Below are positions 25,258 through 34,198 of a stretch of DNA of 64,000 nt, one piece after another. The number at the start of each line of letters is the position of its first letter. The first letter of the stretch is position 1. The notes beneath the pieces are model-generated. The model made no database searches and had not been told where the DNA came from. It saw only the letters and a list, made by a program, of their open reading frames with translations. The DNA lies in assembly GCF_001514205.1 (NCBI RefSeq), contig NZ_KQ948777.1, positions 179,433-243,432 of the forward strand. The letters are read 5' to 3'. A program made the translations under genes and the position numbers. Origin of the DNA: Streptomyces griseoruber (lineage in GTDB: Bacteria; Actinomycetota; Actinomycetes; Streptomycetales; Streptomycetaceae).

Positions 25258-25962
25258 ATGGACGGCGAGCTGTTTCCCCGGGAGCGGGCCCGGATCGCGC
25301 CGGGCGCGGTGCACGTGCCCGACTGGCTCGACGCGGACCGCCAGGCCGGCCTCCTCGAAGCCTGCCGCGCGTGGGCGAGCCCCCCGGCCGGCCTGCGCAC
25401 GGTCCGCACACCCGGCGGCGGCACGATGACCGCGCGCCAGGTCTGTCTGGGCTGGCACTGGTATCCGTACGCCTACGCCCGCACGGTCGTCGACGGCGAC
25501 GGGACGCCGGTGAAGCCCTTCCCGGACTGGCTGGGCGAGCTGGGGCGGCGCGCGGTGGCCGACGCGCTGGGCCCCCGGGCGGCGACCGAGGCCCGCTACG
25601 ACATCGCGCTGATCAACTTCTACGACGGCGACGCCCGCATGGGCCTGCACCGGGACGCCGACGAGCAGTCCGACGCGCCCGTGGTGTCCCTGAGCCTCGG
25701 CGACACCTGTGTGTTCCGCTTCGGCAACACCGAGACCCGCACCCGGCCCTGGACCGACGTGGAGCTGCGCAGCGGCGATCTGTTCGTGTTCGGCGGAGCG
25801 TCCCGGCTCGCCTACCACGGAGTGCCGCGCGTCCTGCCGGGCACGGCACCGGCGGGGCTGGGTCTGACGGGGCGGCTGAACGTCACCCTGAGGGTGAGCG
25901 GTTTCACCGGCGCACCCCCGCGGTCGGTCGACGCACCCGCCCGCTTCCCCGGCGGCGGCTGA
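25258..25962 (+). CDS. AlkB-like 2-oxoglutarate/Fe(II) dioxygenase
   Basis: 234 residues. Family features: the strand ARYDIALINFYDGDARMGLHRDADEQ, with the HxD iron ligands in LHRDAD; VVSLSLGDTCVFRFGN; the distal iron His in LAYHGVPRVLPG; and the 2-oxoglutarate-binding Arg in RLNVTLRVSG. It would reverse N-alkyl damage on DNA or RNA bases by oxidative demethylation. The ATG at 25258 sits eight bases after GGGGGAGG. An ATG at 25250 is out of frame. It is divergent from the methyltransferase gene. Confidence 0.92.
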   Translation: MDGELFPRERARIAPGAVHVPDWLDADRQAGLLEACRAWASPPAGLRTVRTPGGGTMTARQVCLGWHWYPYAYARTVVDGDGTPVKPFPDWLGELGRRAVADALGPRAATEARYDIALINFYDGDARMGLHRDADEQSDAPVVSLSLGDTCVFRFGNTETRTRPWTDVELRSGDLFVFGGASRLAYHGVPRVLPGTAPAGLGLTGRLNVTLRVSGFTGAPPRSVDAPARFPGGG

Positions 25963-25989
25963 CGAACGGATCATGGGAGACTCCCCCTC

Positions 25990-27234
25990 ATGAGCGGCGA
26001 CGCGAACCCCCGGCCGGCGGGGGAAGGGACCACCTCGAGGGCGCGATTGGACCGGGGGCGCGGTGCGCTCGGGCCCGCGTTGGAGCTTGTGCACACCGGG
26101 CGGGCGCCCACCCGGTCCGTGCTCACCGCGGAACTCGGCGTCACCCGCGCCACGGCCGGCGCGGTCGCCGCCGAACTCGAGGCACTCGGGCTGATCCGGG
26201 TCGACGCGCGGCCCGGTGCCGCCGCCGGTTCCCAGGGCCGGCCCTCGCACCGGCTCGAACTCGCCGAGGAGGGCCCGGTCGCCCTGGCCGCCCAGGTGCA
26301 CGCCGACGGGTTCCGCGCCGCGCTGGTCGGCCTCGGCGGCCGGATCGTCGCCACCACCCCGAGCTGTGAGGCCGTCGACGCCGATCCGGCGAAGGTGCTC
26401 GGCGCCGCCATGGACGCCGGTGCCGACCTGCTGCGCCGCACCGGCCGCCGGTGCGTGGGCGCGGGGCTCGCCGTGCCGTCGGCGGTCACCGAACCGGAAG
26501 GCCTGGCGCTCAACCCCCTGCACCTGGCCTGGCCGGTGGGGGCCCCGGTGCGGGAGGTCTTCGCCGAACGCGTCCGTGCCGCCGGGATCAGCGGCCCCGC
26601 CTTCGTCGGCAACGACGTCAACCTCGCCGCCCTCGCCGAACACCGGCACGGCGCCGGACGCGGCGCCCGCGACCTGCTGTGCGTGGCCACCGGGCACCGG
26701 GGCGTCGGCGGCGCGCTCGTCCTCGACGGCCGTCTGCACACGGGCAGTTCGGGACTCGCCCTCGAAGTCGGGCACCTCACCGTCAACCCCGAGGGCGGCC
26801 CCTGCCACTGCGGCGGCCGCGGCTGCCTCGACGTCGAGGCCGACCCGCTGGCCCTGCTGACGACCGCCGGCCGCGAGCCCGGACCCGAGGGCTCGCTGCT
26901 CCACCAGGCCAACGAGCTGATCCGCGAGGAGTACGGCGACCCGGTCGTCCGCACGGCCGCCGAAGCCCTCATCGACCGGCTCGGCCTCGGACTCGCGGGC
27001 CTGGTGAACATCCTCAACCCCGACCGGATCATCCTCGGCGGACTGCACCGCACCCTCCTCGACGCCGACCCCGACCGGCTGCGCGCCGTCGTCGCCGACC
27101 GCAGCCTCTGGGGCCGCAGCGGCGGCGTGCCCATCCTCGCCTGCACCCTCGACCACAACAGCCTGGTCGGAGCGGCCGAGCTCGCCTGGCAGCCGGTGCT
27201 CGACGATCCCCTCGGGGCGCTGAGCGCGGCCTGA
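25990..27234 (+). CDS. ROK family transcriptional regulator
   Basis: 414 residues. An N-terminal winged helix-turn-helix (TRSVLTAELGVTRATAGAVAAELEALGLI) is joined to a ROK sugar-kinase-fold domain. The kinase-type Asp is present in FVGNDVNLAALAEHR, and the structural zinc motif reads GHLTVNPEGGPCHCGGRGCLDVEA. This is the NagC/XylR-like repressor layout, sensing a sugar. ATG at 25990. No sugar operon follows: the next reading frame is a broken SRPBCC gene, so the target may be distant. Confidence 0.88.
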   Translation: MSGDANPRPAGEGTTSRARLDRGRGALGPALELVHTGRAPTRSVLTAELGVTRATAGAVAAELEALGLIRVDARPGAAAGSQGRPSHRLELAEEGPVALAAQVHADGFRAALVGLGGRIVATTPSCEAVDADPAKVLGAAMDAGADLLRRTGRRCVGAGLAVPSAVTEPEGLALNPLHLAWPVGAPVREVFAERVRAAGISGPAFVGNDVNLAALAEHRHGAGRGARDLLCVATGHRGVGGALVLDGRLHTGSSGLALEVGHLTVNPEGGPCHCGGRGCLDVEADPLALLTTAGREPGPEGSLLHQANELIREEYGDPVVRTAAEALIDRLGLGLAGLVNILNPDRIILGGLHRTLLDADPDRLRAVVADRSLWGRSGGVPILACTLDHNSLVGAAELAWQPVLDDPLGALSAA

Positions 27235-27239
27235 CCGCG

Positions 27240-27747
27240 GTCTCCCTCAGGGCCTGGCCCGAGAGGTACCCGCCCGGCACCGGCGACGACTTCGTCTCCA
27301 ACGAGGTGATCGTCCAGGGCCTCACGGCCGCCCGCGTCCGGCACTTCCCGACCGACACCTGCGAGTGGGAGGGCTACTACGACAACGTCGCCGGCATCTC
27401 CTGCCCGCGGGGCGGCGGCCCGCGGCGCGAGGCCGACCTGGTCCTCCGCTTCGGCACCTTCGGCTTTCCCGCCCCTCGACGCGCACGTCGTCGAGTTCCG
27501 GGCTCCCGGCGACGGCGTCCCCGGCCCGCTGTCCTGGACCGCGCAGCAGGACGGCGGCCCCGAGGAGCGGCTGCACGTCCTGCACGCCTGGCTGGTCGAG
27601 GACCCGCCCGCGGGCCGGGGCCGCGTCCTCACCCAGGAGACGCAGCACGGCCGGCCCGCCGCGGCGCCGGCGCAGGAACGCCCCGACCCGAAGCCCAGCG
27701 GTCACCAGGCCCGGCTGGACGGCCTGGTGAGCGCCGCGGCGAAGTAG
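27240..27747 (+). pseudogene. SRPBCC family gene without a start codon and with a frameshift
   Basis: Family sequence begins just after the ROK stop (WPERYPPGTGDDFVSNEVIV, AWEGYYDNVAG-like CEWEGYYDNVAG) but has no ATG or GTG ahead of it in frame. GTFGFP is followed sensibly only in the next frame (LDAHVVEFRAPGDGVPGPLSW, then LHVLHAWLVEDPP and GHQARLDGLV), ending with TAG at 27745. One extra C in the CCC at 27468-27470 explains the shift. SRPBCC proteins are hydrophobic-ligand carriers or cyclases. Confidence 0.65.
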
Positions 27748-27756
27748 GTTGACGGC

Positions 27757-28647
27757 ATGACCGACAAGACCACCGTGAGTGTCCTCGGCACCGGCATCAT
27801 GGGTGCCGCCATGGCCCGCAACCTCGTCCGCGCCGGACACCCCGTCCGCGCCTGGAACCGCACCCGCGCCAAGGCCGAGCCGCTGGCCGCCGACGGCGTC
27901 ACCGTCACCGACACCCCCGCCGAGGCCGTCCGGGGCGCGGATGTCGTCCTGACCATGCTCTACGACGGTCCCGCCGCCCTGGACGTCATGCGCGAGGCCG
28001 CTCCCGCCCTGCGCCCGGGCGTCGCCTGGGTGCAGTCGACCACCGCCGGCATCGAGGCGATCGGCGACCTGGCCGCCTTCGCCCGGGAGCACGGGCTCGT
28101 CTTCTTCGACGCGCCGGTGCTGGGCACCCGCCAGCCCGCCGAGGCCGGGCAGCTGACGGTCCTCGCGGCCGGCCCGGCCGGGCACCGGGACGCGGTCGCC
28201 CCCGTCTTCGACGCGGTCGGCGCGCGCACGGTGTGGACCGGCGAGGACGGCGGCGCGGGCAGCGCCACCCGGCTGAAACTGGTCGCCAACAGCTGGGTGA
28301 TCGCCGCGACCGCCGCGACGGGTGAGGTGCTCGCGCTGGCCCGGTCGCTGGAGGTCGACCCGGCGGCGTTCTTCGGGCTGATCGAGGGCGGCCCGCTGGA
28401 CATGGGCTATCTGCGGGCCAAGGCCGGGATGATCCTCGACGGCCGGCTCTCCCCGCCCCAGTTCGCGGTGGACACCGCGGCCAAGGACGCCCGTCTCATC
28501 GTCGAGGCCGGCCGCGCGGGCGGCGTCCGCCTCGACGTGGCGACCGCGAGCGCGGAACGCCTGGAGCGGGCGGCCGCGCAGGGACACGCCCACGAGGACA
28601 TGGCGGCGGCCTACTTCGCGAGCTTCGACGAGAAGCCGTCCGCCTGA
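27757..28647 (+). CDS. NAD(P)-dependent beta-hydroxyacid dehydrogenase-type oxidoreductase
   Basis: 296 residues. The N-terminal Rossmann motif is VSVLGTGIMGAAMARNLVRAGHPV, with NRTRAKAEPL suggesting NADP preference. The substrate-side signature FDAPVLGTRQPAEAGQLTVLAAG corresponds to the DAPVSGG motif. The catalytic Lys lies in RLKLVANSW, and the C-terminal helical domain ends with KDARLIVEAGRAGG. It is a 3-hydroxyisobutyrate dehydrogenase/imine reductase relative; the substrate is unclear. TAGGTT at 27745-27750 lies six bases before the ATG and no ribosome-binding site is present, so it may be leaderless. Confidence 0.88.
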   Translation: MTDKTTVSVLGTGIMGAAMARNLVRAGHPVRAWNRTRAKAEPLAADGVTVTDTPAEAVRGADVVLTMLYDGPAALDVMREAAPALRPGVAWVQSTTAGIEAIGDLAAFAREHGLVFFDAPVLGTRQPAEAGQLTVLAAGPAGHRDAVAPVFDAVGARTVWTGEDGGAGSATRLKLVANSWVIAATAATGEVLALARSLEVDPAAFFGLIEGGPLDMGYLRAKAGMILDGRLSPPQFAVDTAAKDARLIVEAGRAGGVRLDVATASAERLERAAAQGHAHEDMAAAYFASFDEKPSA

Positions 28648-28668
28648 AACGCCCCCGGGCCCGCGACC

Positions 28669-28693
28669 CGAGCCGTCACACCCCGACGGCTCG
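28669..28693. terminator. Bidirectional terminator hairpin
   Basis: CGAGCCGTC and GACGGCTCG form perfect nine-base arms around ACACCCC between convergent genes. It overlaps the stop codon of the DUF1272-like gene. Confidence 0.7.
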
Positions 28694-28861
28694 GCGCGGC
28701 CGGGCCACCAACTCGCCGCCGCAATTGGGGCAGACACCTCCCAGCGCCGCTCCGCACGGCCGGCAGAAGGTGCACTCGTAGGAGCAGATCAGCGCCGGTC
28801 CGTCGGGCGGCAGGGCGGCCGTCGTACAGCGCTCGCAGCGCTCACGCATCTCCAGGGCCAT
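28676..28861 (-). CDS. Small zinc-ribbon-like protein (DUF1272)
   Basis: 61 residues with four CxxC pairs or near pairs: CERC, CSYECTFCRPC and CPNC. This is the cysteine spacing of the DUF1272 family of small metal-binding proteins. Function unknown. The ATG at 28861 follows GAGGAGGGG on this strand and begins the conserved MALEMRERCE. Downstream on the other strand, the 272-bp gap to 29134 shows no supported gene. Confidence 0.85.
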   Translation of the reverse strand: MALEMRERCERCTTAALPPDGPALICSYECTFCRPCGAALGGVCPNCGGELVARPRRAVGV

Positions 28862-29133
28862 GGCCGTACCCCTCCTCACCCGCGGGTCTCTCCGTCACGG
28901 GCCATGCTCGCGGACCGTACGCCGGCCGACAGCGTCCCGGCGGGACAGGTACCGACACGATCGGGCCATCCAGCGCCCCTCCCGTGGCACGCGGGAAGCA
29001 CTCCCGGGACCCCGTGCGTACTCCCCGGGAGGTACCCGCACTGCCGCTGGCCGTACGACGACCCGGGCCCCCTCCCGGCGGGATTCTCGAGGCATCGCAG
29101 CACCGAGGAACCCCACCGAGGAGATGACCCGAG

Positions 29134-29415
29134 ATGAACACCCTGGCGAACGGGGACGGCGGCGGCCCCGGCCCCTGGATCCTGTTCCTCCCGCTGATCT
29201 GGGCGGCCGTCGTGGTCGGCGTCGTCACCCTGCTGCGCCGCACGGTGTGGCGCGGCCGACGCGGCCCCTGGCATCCCGTCGACCGGCCCGCCGGCGACTC
29301 GCCCCTCGCCGTCCTCGGCCGGCGCTTCGCCGCCGGCGAGATCGACGAGGACGAGTACTGGCGCCGGCTGTCCGTCCTGGACGAGCAGTTCGGCCGGAAG
29401 GGGGGTGCGCGGTGA
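29134..29415 (+). CDS. Single-span membrane protein with C-terminal SHOCT motif
   Basis: 93 residues: one membrane helix (WILFLPLIWAAVVVGVVTLL), a basic stretch, then LAVLGRRFAAGEIDEDEYWRRLSVL, the SHOCT motif often found at protein C-termini as an oligomerisation element. The ATG at 29134 follows GAGGAGATGACCCGAG. Its stop overlaps the start of the ABC ATPase (GTGA), so it is the first gene of a coupled three-gene operon and may be a small partner of that transporter. Confidence 0.85.
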   Translation: MNTLANGDGGGPGPWILFLPLIWAAVVVGVVTLLRRTVWRGRRGPWHPVDRPAGDSPLAVLGRRFAAGEIDEDEYWRRLSVLDEQFGRKGGAR

Positions 29416-30161
29416 CCACCGCGACCGCCCTCACGACGGCCGCCCGGGTCGCCGACGCCGTGAAGGTGTACGGCGTCGGAGACACCGCCGTACGGGCCCT
29501 GGACGGGGTGAGCGTGGCCTTCCCGGCCGGACGCTTCACCGCGATCATGGGCCCGTCGGGCTCCGGCAAGTCCACCCTGATGCACTGCGCGGCGGGCCTG
29601 GACACGCTCACCTCCGGCGCCGCCTGGATCGGCGACACCGAACTGGGCGCCCTCGACGACCGCCGCCTCACCCTCCTGCGCCGTGACCGGGTCGGGTTCG
29701 TGTTCCAGTCGTTCAACCTGGTGCCCACCCTGACCGTCGAGGAGAACATCCGGCTGCCGCTGGATCTCGCGGGCGCCGCGGGCGAGGCCGAGTGGATCGA
29801 CGCGCTGGTCGACACCGTCGGTCTGCGCGACCGGCTGCACCACCGGCCCTCGCAGCTCTCCGGGGGACAGCAGCAACGGGTCGCCGTGGCCCGGGCGTTC
29901 GCCGGCCGTCCCGATGTCGTCTTCGCCGACGAGCCCACCGGCAACCTCGACTCCCGCACCGGGGGAGAGGTGCTCGGGCTCCTCGCCGGGACCGTCCGTC
30001 GCACCGGCCGTACGGTCGTCATGGTCACCCACGACCCGGTGGCCGCCGCCCACGCCGACGAGGTCGTCTTCCTCGCCGACGGACGGCTCGTCGACCGGAT
30101 GGAGTCCCCGACCGCCGACCTCGTCCTGGACCGCATGAAAGCCTTCGAGGTGCCGTCATGA
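29412..30161 (+). CDS. ABC transporter ATPase, LolD/MacB type
   Basis: 249 residues. Walker A GPSGSGKST at 47-55, Q-loop VFVFQSFNLVPTLT-like at about 95-108, signature LSGGQQQR at 149-156, Walker B VVFADEPTGNLDS near 169-181 and the H-loop His in MVTHDP. The type is the one paired with FtsX-like permeases for lipoprotein or peptide export. The GTG at 29412 overlaps the upstream stop, and its own stop overlaps the permease ATG, indicating tight translational coupling. Confidence 0.93.
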   Translation: MTTATALTTAARVADAVKVYGVGDTAVRALDGVSVAFPAGRFTAIMGPSGSGKSTLMHCAAGLDTLTSGAAWIGDTELGALDDRRLTLLRRDRVGFVFQSFNLVPTLTVEENIRLPLDLAGAAGEAEWIDALVDTVGLRDRLHHRPSQLSGGQQQRVAVARAFAGRPDVVFADEPTGNLDSRTGGEVLGLLAGTVRRTGRTVVMVTHDPVAAAHADEVVFLADGRLVDRMESPTADLVLDRMKAFEVPS

Positions 30162-32719
30162 ACGCGTCCCCGCGCCTCGGCCTCACCTCGCTGCGCGCCC
30201 ACGGGCGGCGGTTCGCCGGCACCTTCCTCGCGGTCTTCCTCGGCGTGGCCTTCCTCGCCGGAACGCTCGTCATGGGCGACACCCTGCGCGCGAGCTTCGA
30301 CTCGATGTTCGGCGGTGCCACCGCCGGCACCGACGCCGTCGTCCGCGGCGCCGACGTCATCACCACCCCCGGCGAGAGCCAGGGCGTACGCCGACCGGTC
30401 GGCACCTCCCTCGTCGCGGCCGTCGAGAAGGTGCCGGGTGTGGCGGTCGCCGCCCCGGACATCCAGGGCGCGGGCCAGCTCCTCGGCAGCGACGGCAAGC
30501 CGATCGGGGGCCAGGGCCCGCCCACCCTCGCCGGCAACTGGATCGCCGACCCGAAGCTCAATCCGTACCGGCTCGCCGAGGGCCGTGCCCCCGCCCGGTC
30601 CGGTGAGGTCGTCGTCAACCGCGGCACCGCCGAGAAGGGCGGACTGAGGATCGGCGACACGACCGTCCTGCGCACCCCCGACCCGGTGCGCGTGACGATC
30701 GTCGGGCTCGCCACCTTCGGCGGCGAGGACGGCATGGCCCAGGTGACCTTCACCGGCATGACCCGCGCCGACGCCGAGAGGTACCTCACCGCCCGGCCCG
30801 GCGAGGCCACGAGCATCGTGGTCCGCGCCGACCCCGGAGTGGGCCAGGCGGAGCTGGTCCACCGGCTGACTCCCGTCCTGCCCCAGGGCGTCGAGGCCAT
30901 CACCGGGCAGGAGTCGGCGCGCGAGAACACCGACATGATCGCCAGCCGGTTCCTCACGGTCTTCACCACGTTCCTGCTGGTGTTCTCCGGGGTCGCCCTG
31001 CTCGTCGCCACCTTCTCCATCCACAACACCTTCGCCATCGTCGTCGCCCAACGCACCCGTGAGAACGCCCTGTTGCGTGCCCTCGGCGCCTCCCGCCGCC
31101 AGGTCACCGCGGCCGCCCTCACCGAGGCGAGCGCCGTCGCCGTGACCGGCTCCGCGGCCGGACTGGCCGGCGGCATCGGGATCGCGGCCGGTCTCCAGGC
31201 ACTGTTCCCGGCCATCGGATTCCCCTTCCCCGAAGGCGACCTGGTGATCAGCGGCCTGTCCTTGGGCATCCCCCTCGCGGTCGGCGTCCTGGTCTGTCTG
31301 GGCTCCGCCCTGCTGCCCGCCGTGCGGGCCGGGCGCACCGCCCCGCTGGCCGCGCTCCGCGAGAGCGCCGTCGACACCTCGGGCGCCTCCCGGCCGCGTG
31401 CCCTCCTCGGCGCCGCCCTGCTCGTCCTGGCCCTCGCGGCGACCCTGACCGGAGTGCTCGTCTCCCCCTCCGTCTGGCCGGCCGGCCTCGGCGCCGTCCT
31501 CGCCCTGGTCGCCTTCGTCGTCCTCGGCCCGGCCGCCTCCGGCCCGGCCGTACGTGTCCTCGGCGGCCCCCTGGACCGGCTGCGCGGTGTCACCGGAGGC
31601 CTCGCCCGGCGCAACGCCCTGCGCAGCCCCGGGCGGACGGCCGCCACCGCGAGCGCCCTGATGATCGGCGTGGCCGTGGTGTCCCTGTTCACCGTGTTCG
31701 GGGCCTCGCTGAAGGCCACCATGGACCAGACCGTCTCCCGGTCCTTCGCGGGTGACGTCGCCGTCAGCACCCCGTCCTTCGGCGCGGGCGGCAGCGGGCT
31801 GAGCCCGAGGCTGGCCCCCGCGATCGGCGCGCTGCCCGAGGTCGACACCGCCGTCGGGCTCGGCCGCGGAGTGGCCGAAGTCGGCGGCGAGGGACGCGCG
31901 TTGACCGTGACCGACCCGGCGGCCCTGGCCCGCACCTTCGACCTCGGCACCGTACGCGGCGACCTGCGCGCCCTCGGTACCGACGGACTCGCCGTCACCC
32001 GCGCGGAAGCCGACCGCCAGGGGCTGCACGTCGGCGACCCGGCCCGGCTCGCCTTCACCGACGGGGAGCGGCGGACCTTCACCGTCCGCGCGGTCTACGG
32101 GCAGTCGGAACTCGCCGGTGACTACGTCATCACCCGCGCCGCCTGGGCCCCGCACCGCACCCAGGACGCCGACACCCTGATCGCCGTCTCCTTCAAGGAC
32201 GGCGTGAGCACCGCCCGGGGCAAGGCGGCCGTCGAGAGGGTCGCCGCGCATTACGGCAACCCCGAGGTGCAGACCCGCGCCGCCTACGCGGCCTCGTCGG
32301 CCGGCGGCATCGACATGATGCTCACCCTCGTCTACGCCCTGCTCGCCCTCGCGGTCCTGATCGCGCTCCTCGGCATCGCCAACACCCTGACGCTGGCGAT
32401 CCACGAACGCACCCGCGAACTCGGCCTGTTGCGGGCCGTCGGCCAGACCCGGTCCCAGCTGCGGGCCATGGTCCGCTGGGAGTCGGTCCTGGTCGCCGCC
32501 TTCGGCACGGCGGGCGGCCTGGTGCTCGGCAGCTTCCTCGGCTGGGTGCTGGTGCGGGCCTCCGACGGGGCGAGCGACAGCGCCTTCGCCTTCGCACTGC
32601 CGCCCGCCCGGCTCACCGTCGTCGCCCTCGTGGGCCTCGCCGCGGGCGCCCTCGCCGGGGTGCGCCCGGCCCGGCGCGCGGCCCGCCTGGACGTGCTGCG
32701 GGCCGTCGCCACCGAATGA
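30158..32719 (+). CDS. FtsX/MacB-type ABC permease
   Basis: 853 residues. The first membrane helix is near residue 20 (GTFLAVFLGVAFLAGTLVMG), followed by a MacB-like periplasmic-type domain of about 230 residues. The first FtsX bundle contains RTRENALLRALGASRRQVTAAAL. A second extracellular region follows, then a C-terminal FtsX bundle with the matching ERTRELGLLRAVGQTRSQLRAM and end RRAARLDVLRAVATE. This is the large duplicated actinobacterial form that works with the ATPase encoded just upstream. The cargo is unknown. Confidence 0.92.
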   Translation: MNASPRLGLTSLRAHGRRFAGTFLAVFLGVAFLAGTLVMGDTLRASFDSMFGGATAGTDAVVRGADVITTPGESQGVRRPVGTSLVAAVEKVPGVAVAAPDIQGAGQLLGSDGKPIGGQGPPTLAGNWIADPKLNPYRLAEGRAPARSGEVVVNRGTAEKGGLRIGDTTVLRTPDPVRVTIVGLATFGGEDGMAQVTFTGMTRADAERYLTARPGEATSIVVRADPGVGQAELVHRLTPVLPQGVEAITGQESARENTDMIASRFLTVFTTFLLVFSGVALLVATFSIHNTFAIVVAQRTRENALLRALGASRRQVTAAALTEASAVAVTGSAAGLAGGIGIAAGLQALFPAIGFPFPEGDLVISGLSLGIPLAVGVLVCLGSALLPAVRAGRTAPLAALRESAVDTSGASRPRALLGAALLVLALAATLTGVLVSPSVWPAGLGAVLALVAFVVLGPAASGPAVRVLGGPLDRLRGVTGGLARRNALRSPGRTAATASALMIGVAVVSLFTVFGASLKATMDQTVSRSFAGDVAVSTPSFGAGGSGLSPRLAPAIGALPEVDTAVGLGRGVAEVGGEGRALTVTDPAALARTFDLGTVRGDLRALGTDGLAVTRAEADRQGLHVGDPARLAFTDGERRTFTVRAVYGQSELAGDYVITRAAWAPHRTQDADTLIAVSFKDGVSTARGKAAVERVAAHYGNPEVQTRAAYAASSAGGIDMMLTLVYALLALAVLIALLGIANTLTLAIHERTRELGLLRAVGQTRSQLRAMVRWESVLVAAFGTAGGLVLGSFLGWVLVRASDGASDSAFAFALPPARLTVVALVGLAAGALAGVRPARRAARLDVLRAVATE

Positions 32720-32760
32720 CCTCACGGGAGGTCCCCCGGTGAAGGCAGGTCACCGCCCGG

Positions 32761-33300
32761 TCAGCCGACGACGGCGGACCGGGCGGGAGCATGGGAGGCA
32801 CGGTGGACGTCCACCGCGACCACCTCCGGGAACGGGGACACGACCTGCTCCCGGGGCGTACGGCGCGGCGGACGCGCCGACCGCTCCGGCACGACGGCCG
32901 ACGCGGGCAGCGTGAACCAGACGACCTTGCCGGACTCCCCGTCCGGCCGCGCGCCCCAGCTCTCGCTCATCGCGGCCACCATGGCGAGCCCGCGCCCGCA
33001 GGTGGTCAGGGTCCCGGTCTCCGGGACGTCCGCCGGCACCGGAAGCCGCGGATCGTGGTCCCGCACGGAGACGGTGAGCCGGTCCAGCAGCAGCTCCATC
33101 TCCACGACACACGTCTTGTCGGGCCGGGCATGCAGGTGGACGTTGGTCAACAGCTCCGTCACACCGAGCGCGGCCCGGTCTATGAGGGGATCGAGATGCC
33201 AGTAGCGCAACTGCGCCGATACGATTCTGCGGACCTGGCCGATCCGCGACGGCAGGGCTTGGAGCTCCACCGTGCAGTGCCTGCTTGGGTTGCTGATCAC
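32761..33300 (-). CDS. RsbW-like anti-sigma/GHKL ATPase
   Basis: 179 residues. GHKL ATPase boxes: N box ALGVTELLTNVHLHA, G1-like VRDHDPRLP, and G2 CGRGLAMVAAMSESWG followed by KVVWFTLP. No phospho-acceptor His domain is present, so it is the stand-alone Ser/Thr kinase type that acts on anti-sigma antagonists; streptomycetes carry dozens. A disordered C-terminal tail of about 45 residues follows. The GTG at 33300 has GGGGAG in front. Confidence 0.85.
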   Translation of the reverse strand: MISNPSRHCTVELQALPSRIGQVRRIVSAQLRYWHLDPLIDRAALGVTELLTNVHLHARPDKTCVVEMELLLDRLTVSVRDHDPRLPVPADVPETGTLTTCGRGLAMVAAMSESWGARPDGESGKVVWFTLPASAVVPERSARPPRRTPREQVVSPFPEVVAVDVHRASHAPARSAVVG

Positions 33301-33508
33301 GGCTGCGACTCCCCGACTGAGGTCCGGAAGAACACGGAGTTCGGATCGATCGAGCAGAGCTGCTGCGCAAGGCGGCCGCCTGCTGCGGTGGCCGGCGGGC
33401 TGGTTCGCAGCGTTATCGCCGGTAAACCCAGAGTGACGTGAGAACAGCGTGACTCAGGGGATCCCGCGGCGCAACTCGCACGGCCCGGGCCTGCTCGGCT
33501 GCTTCGCT

Positions 33509-33832
33509 TCAGCGGGAGTGACCCGCCGCCTTCCGTACGGCCTCGATGAACCGGCGGGCCGCGGGCGGCCCCGGCTCGCCCGGCGCGGGGTCGTGCTCGC
33601 CGAGAGTCAGCAGATACCGGTTGCCGTTGAGGTCCGCCAGCGCCCGGTCCTCCGGGGCGAACCAGGGCCGGGAGGCGCGGACCGCCTGCACCGGCGCGCT
33701 GTCGATCTCGCTGCCGTAGCTGGTGAGCAACTCCAGCCTGCCGCCGCTGATCCGGACCTGCCCGGCCCGGGTGAGCGAACGCAGTCTCTTCCCGATCCGC
33801 ACGCCCGTCGCCGTGAACTCCGGCTCCGCCAT
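33509..33832 (-). CDS. Conserved-looking hypothetical protein
   Basis: 107 residues, no signal or membrane segment. It starts MAEPEFTATGVRIGKRLRSLTRAGQ and then alternates short strands (VRISGGRLELLTSYGSEID, NRYLLTLGEHD), suggesting a small beta-rich fold. The family is not recognised. The reading frame stays open upstream, but that part is antisense to nothing supported and lacks a good start. The gene lies between the RsbW-like ATPase and the PLP enzyme. The start may be off by one base. Confidence 0.55.
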   Translation of the reverse strand: MAEPEFTATGVRIGKRLRSLTRAGQVRISGGRLELLTSYGSEIDSAPVQAVRASRPWFAPEDRALADLNGNRYLLTLGEHDPAPGEPGPPAARRFIEAVRKAAGHSR

Positions 33833-34198
33833 GCCTCCCCGCCCCCTTGCGGTCGTCCTCGCGTGAGCGAACTCGTCGTCTCCGTGATCCAGTGTGCGCC
33901 CCCGTCCGGGACCCGCGCCGCACCGAGGGCGTACGCCCTGACCGGGAGCCGCGCCCCGCCCGGTGCAGTCTGCCCGCGCCCGGCGTCGAGCACCAGTACG
34001 TACGACGCGCCGACCACGGCCTTCAGGAGCACTCGCGCGAATGCGCCCCCCGTGCGCCCGCACTGCCTCCCCAGGGCCGCCTTTGAGGCCCCCAAAGGTG
34101 TGTTTATGCAGGTGAGAAGCGGTACGGAAGGTGCTTATGATCGGTGTGTCGGCCGCCTCGGGCGCCCGTCGGCGCGACGCGTGTAAGGAGCTTCTGCC
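33833..34198. other. 366-bp gap upstream of the PLP enzyme
   Basis: No gene is supported. A CCTTTG-AGGCCCC-CAAAGG hairpin lies at 34080-34098. It is followed by an AT-richer stretch with two similar boxes, GGTGTGTTTATGCAGG and AAGGTGCTTATGATCGG, that may hold the promoter of the gene at 34199. Nothing else stands out. Confidence 0.4.

Noticed and set aside
29225..32725. An 1166-codon minus-strand frame opposite the ABC ATPase and FtsX permease
   Set aside because: It mirrors the coding strand of the transporter genes, with no recognisable motif and a composition typical of antisense shadows.
33607..34095. A 162-codon minus-strand frame in the gap before the Cds1-like gene
   Set aside because: It overlaps the 107-residue gene in another frame and shows no domain or good ribosome-binding site.
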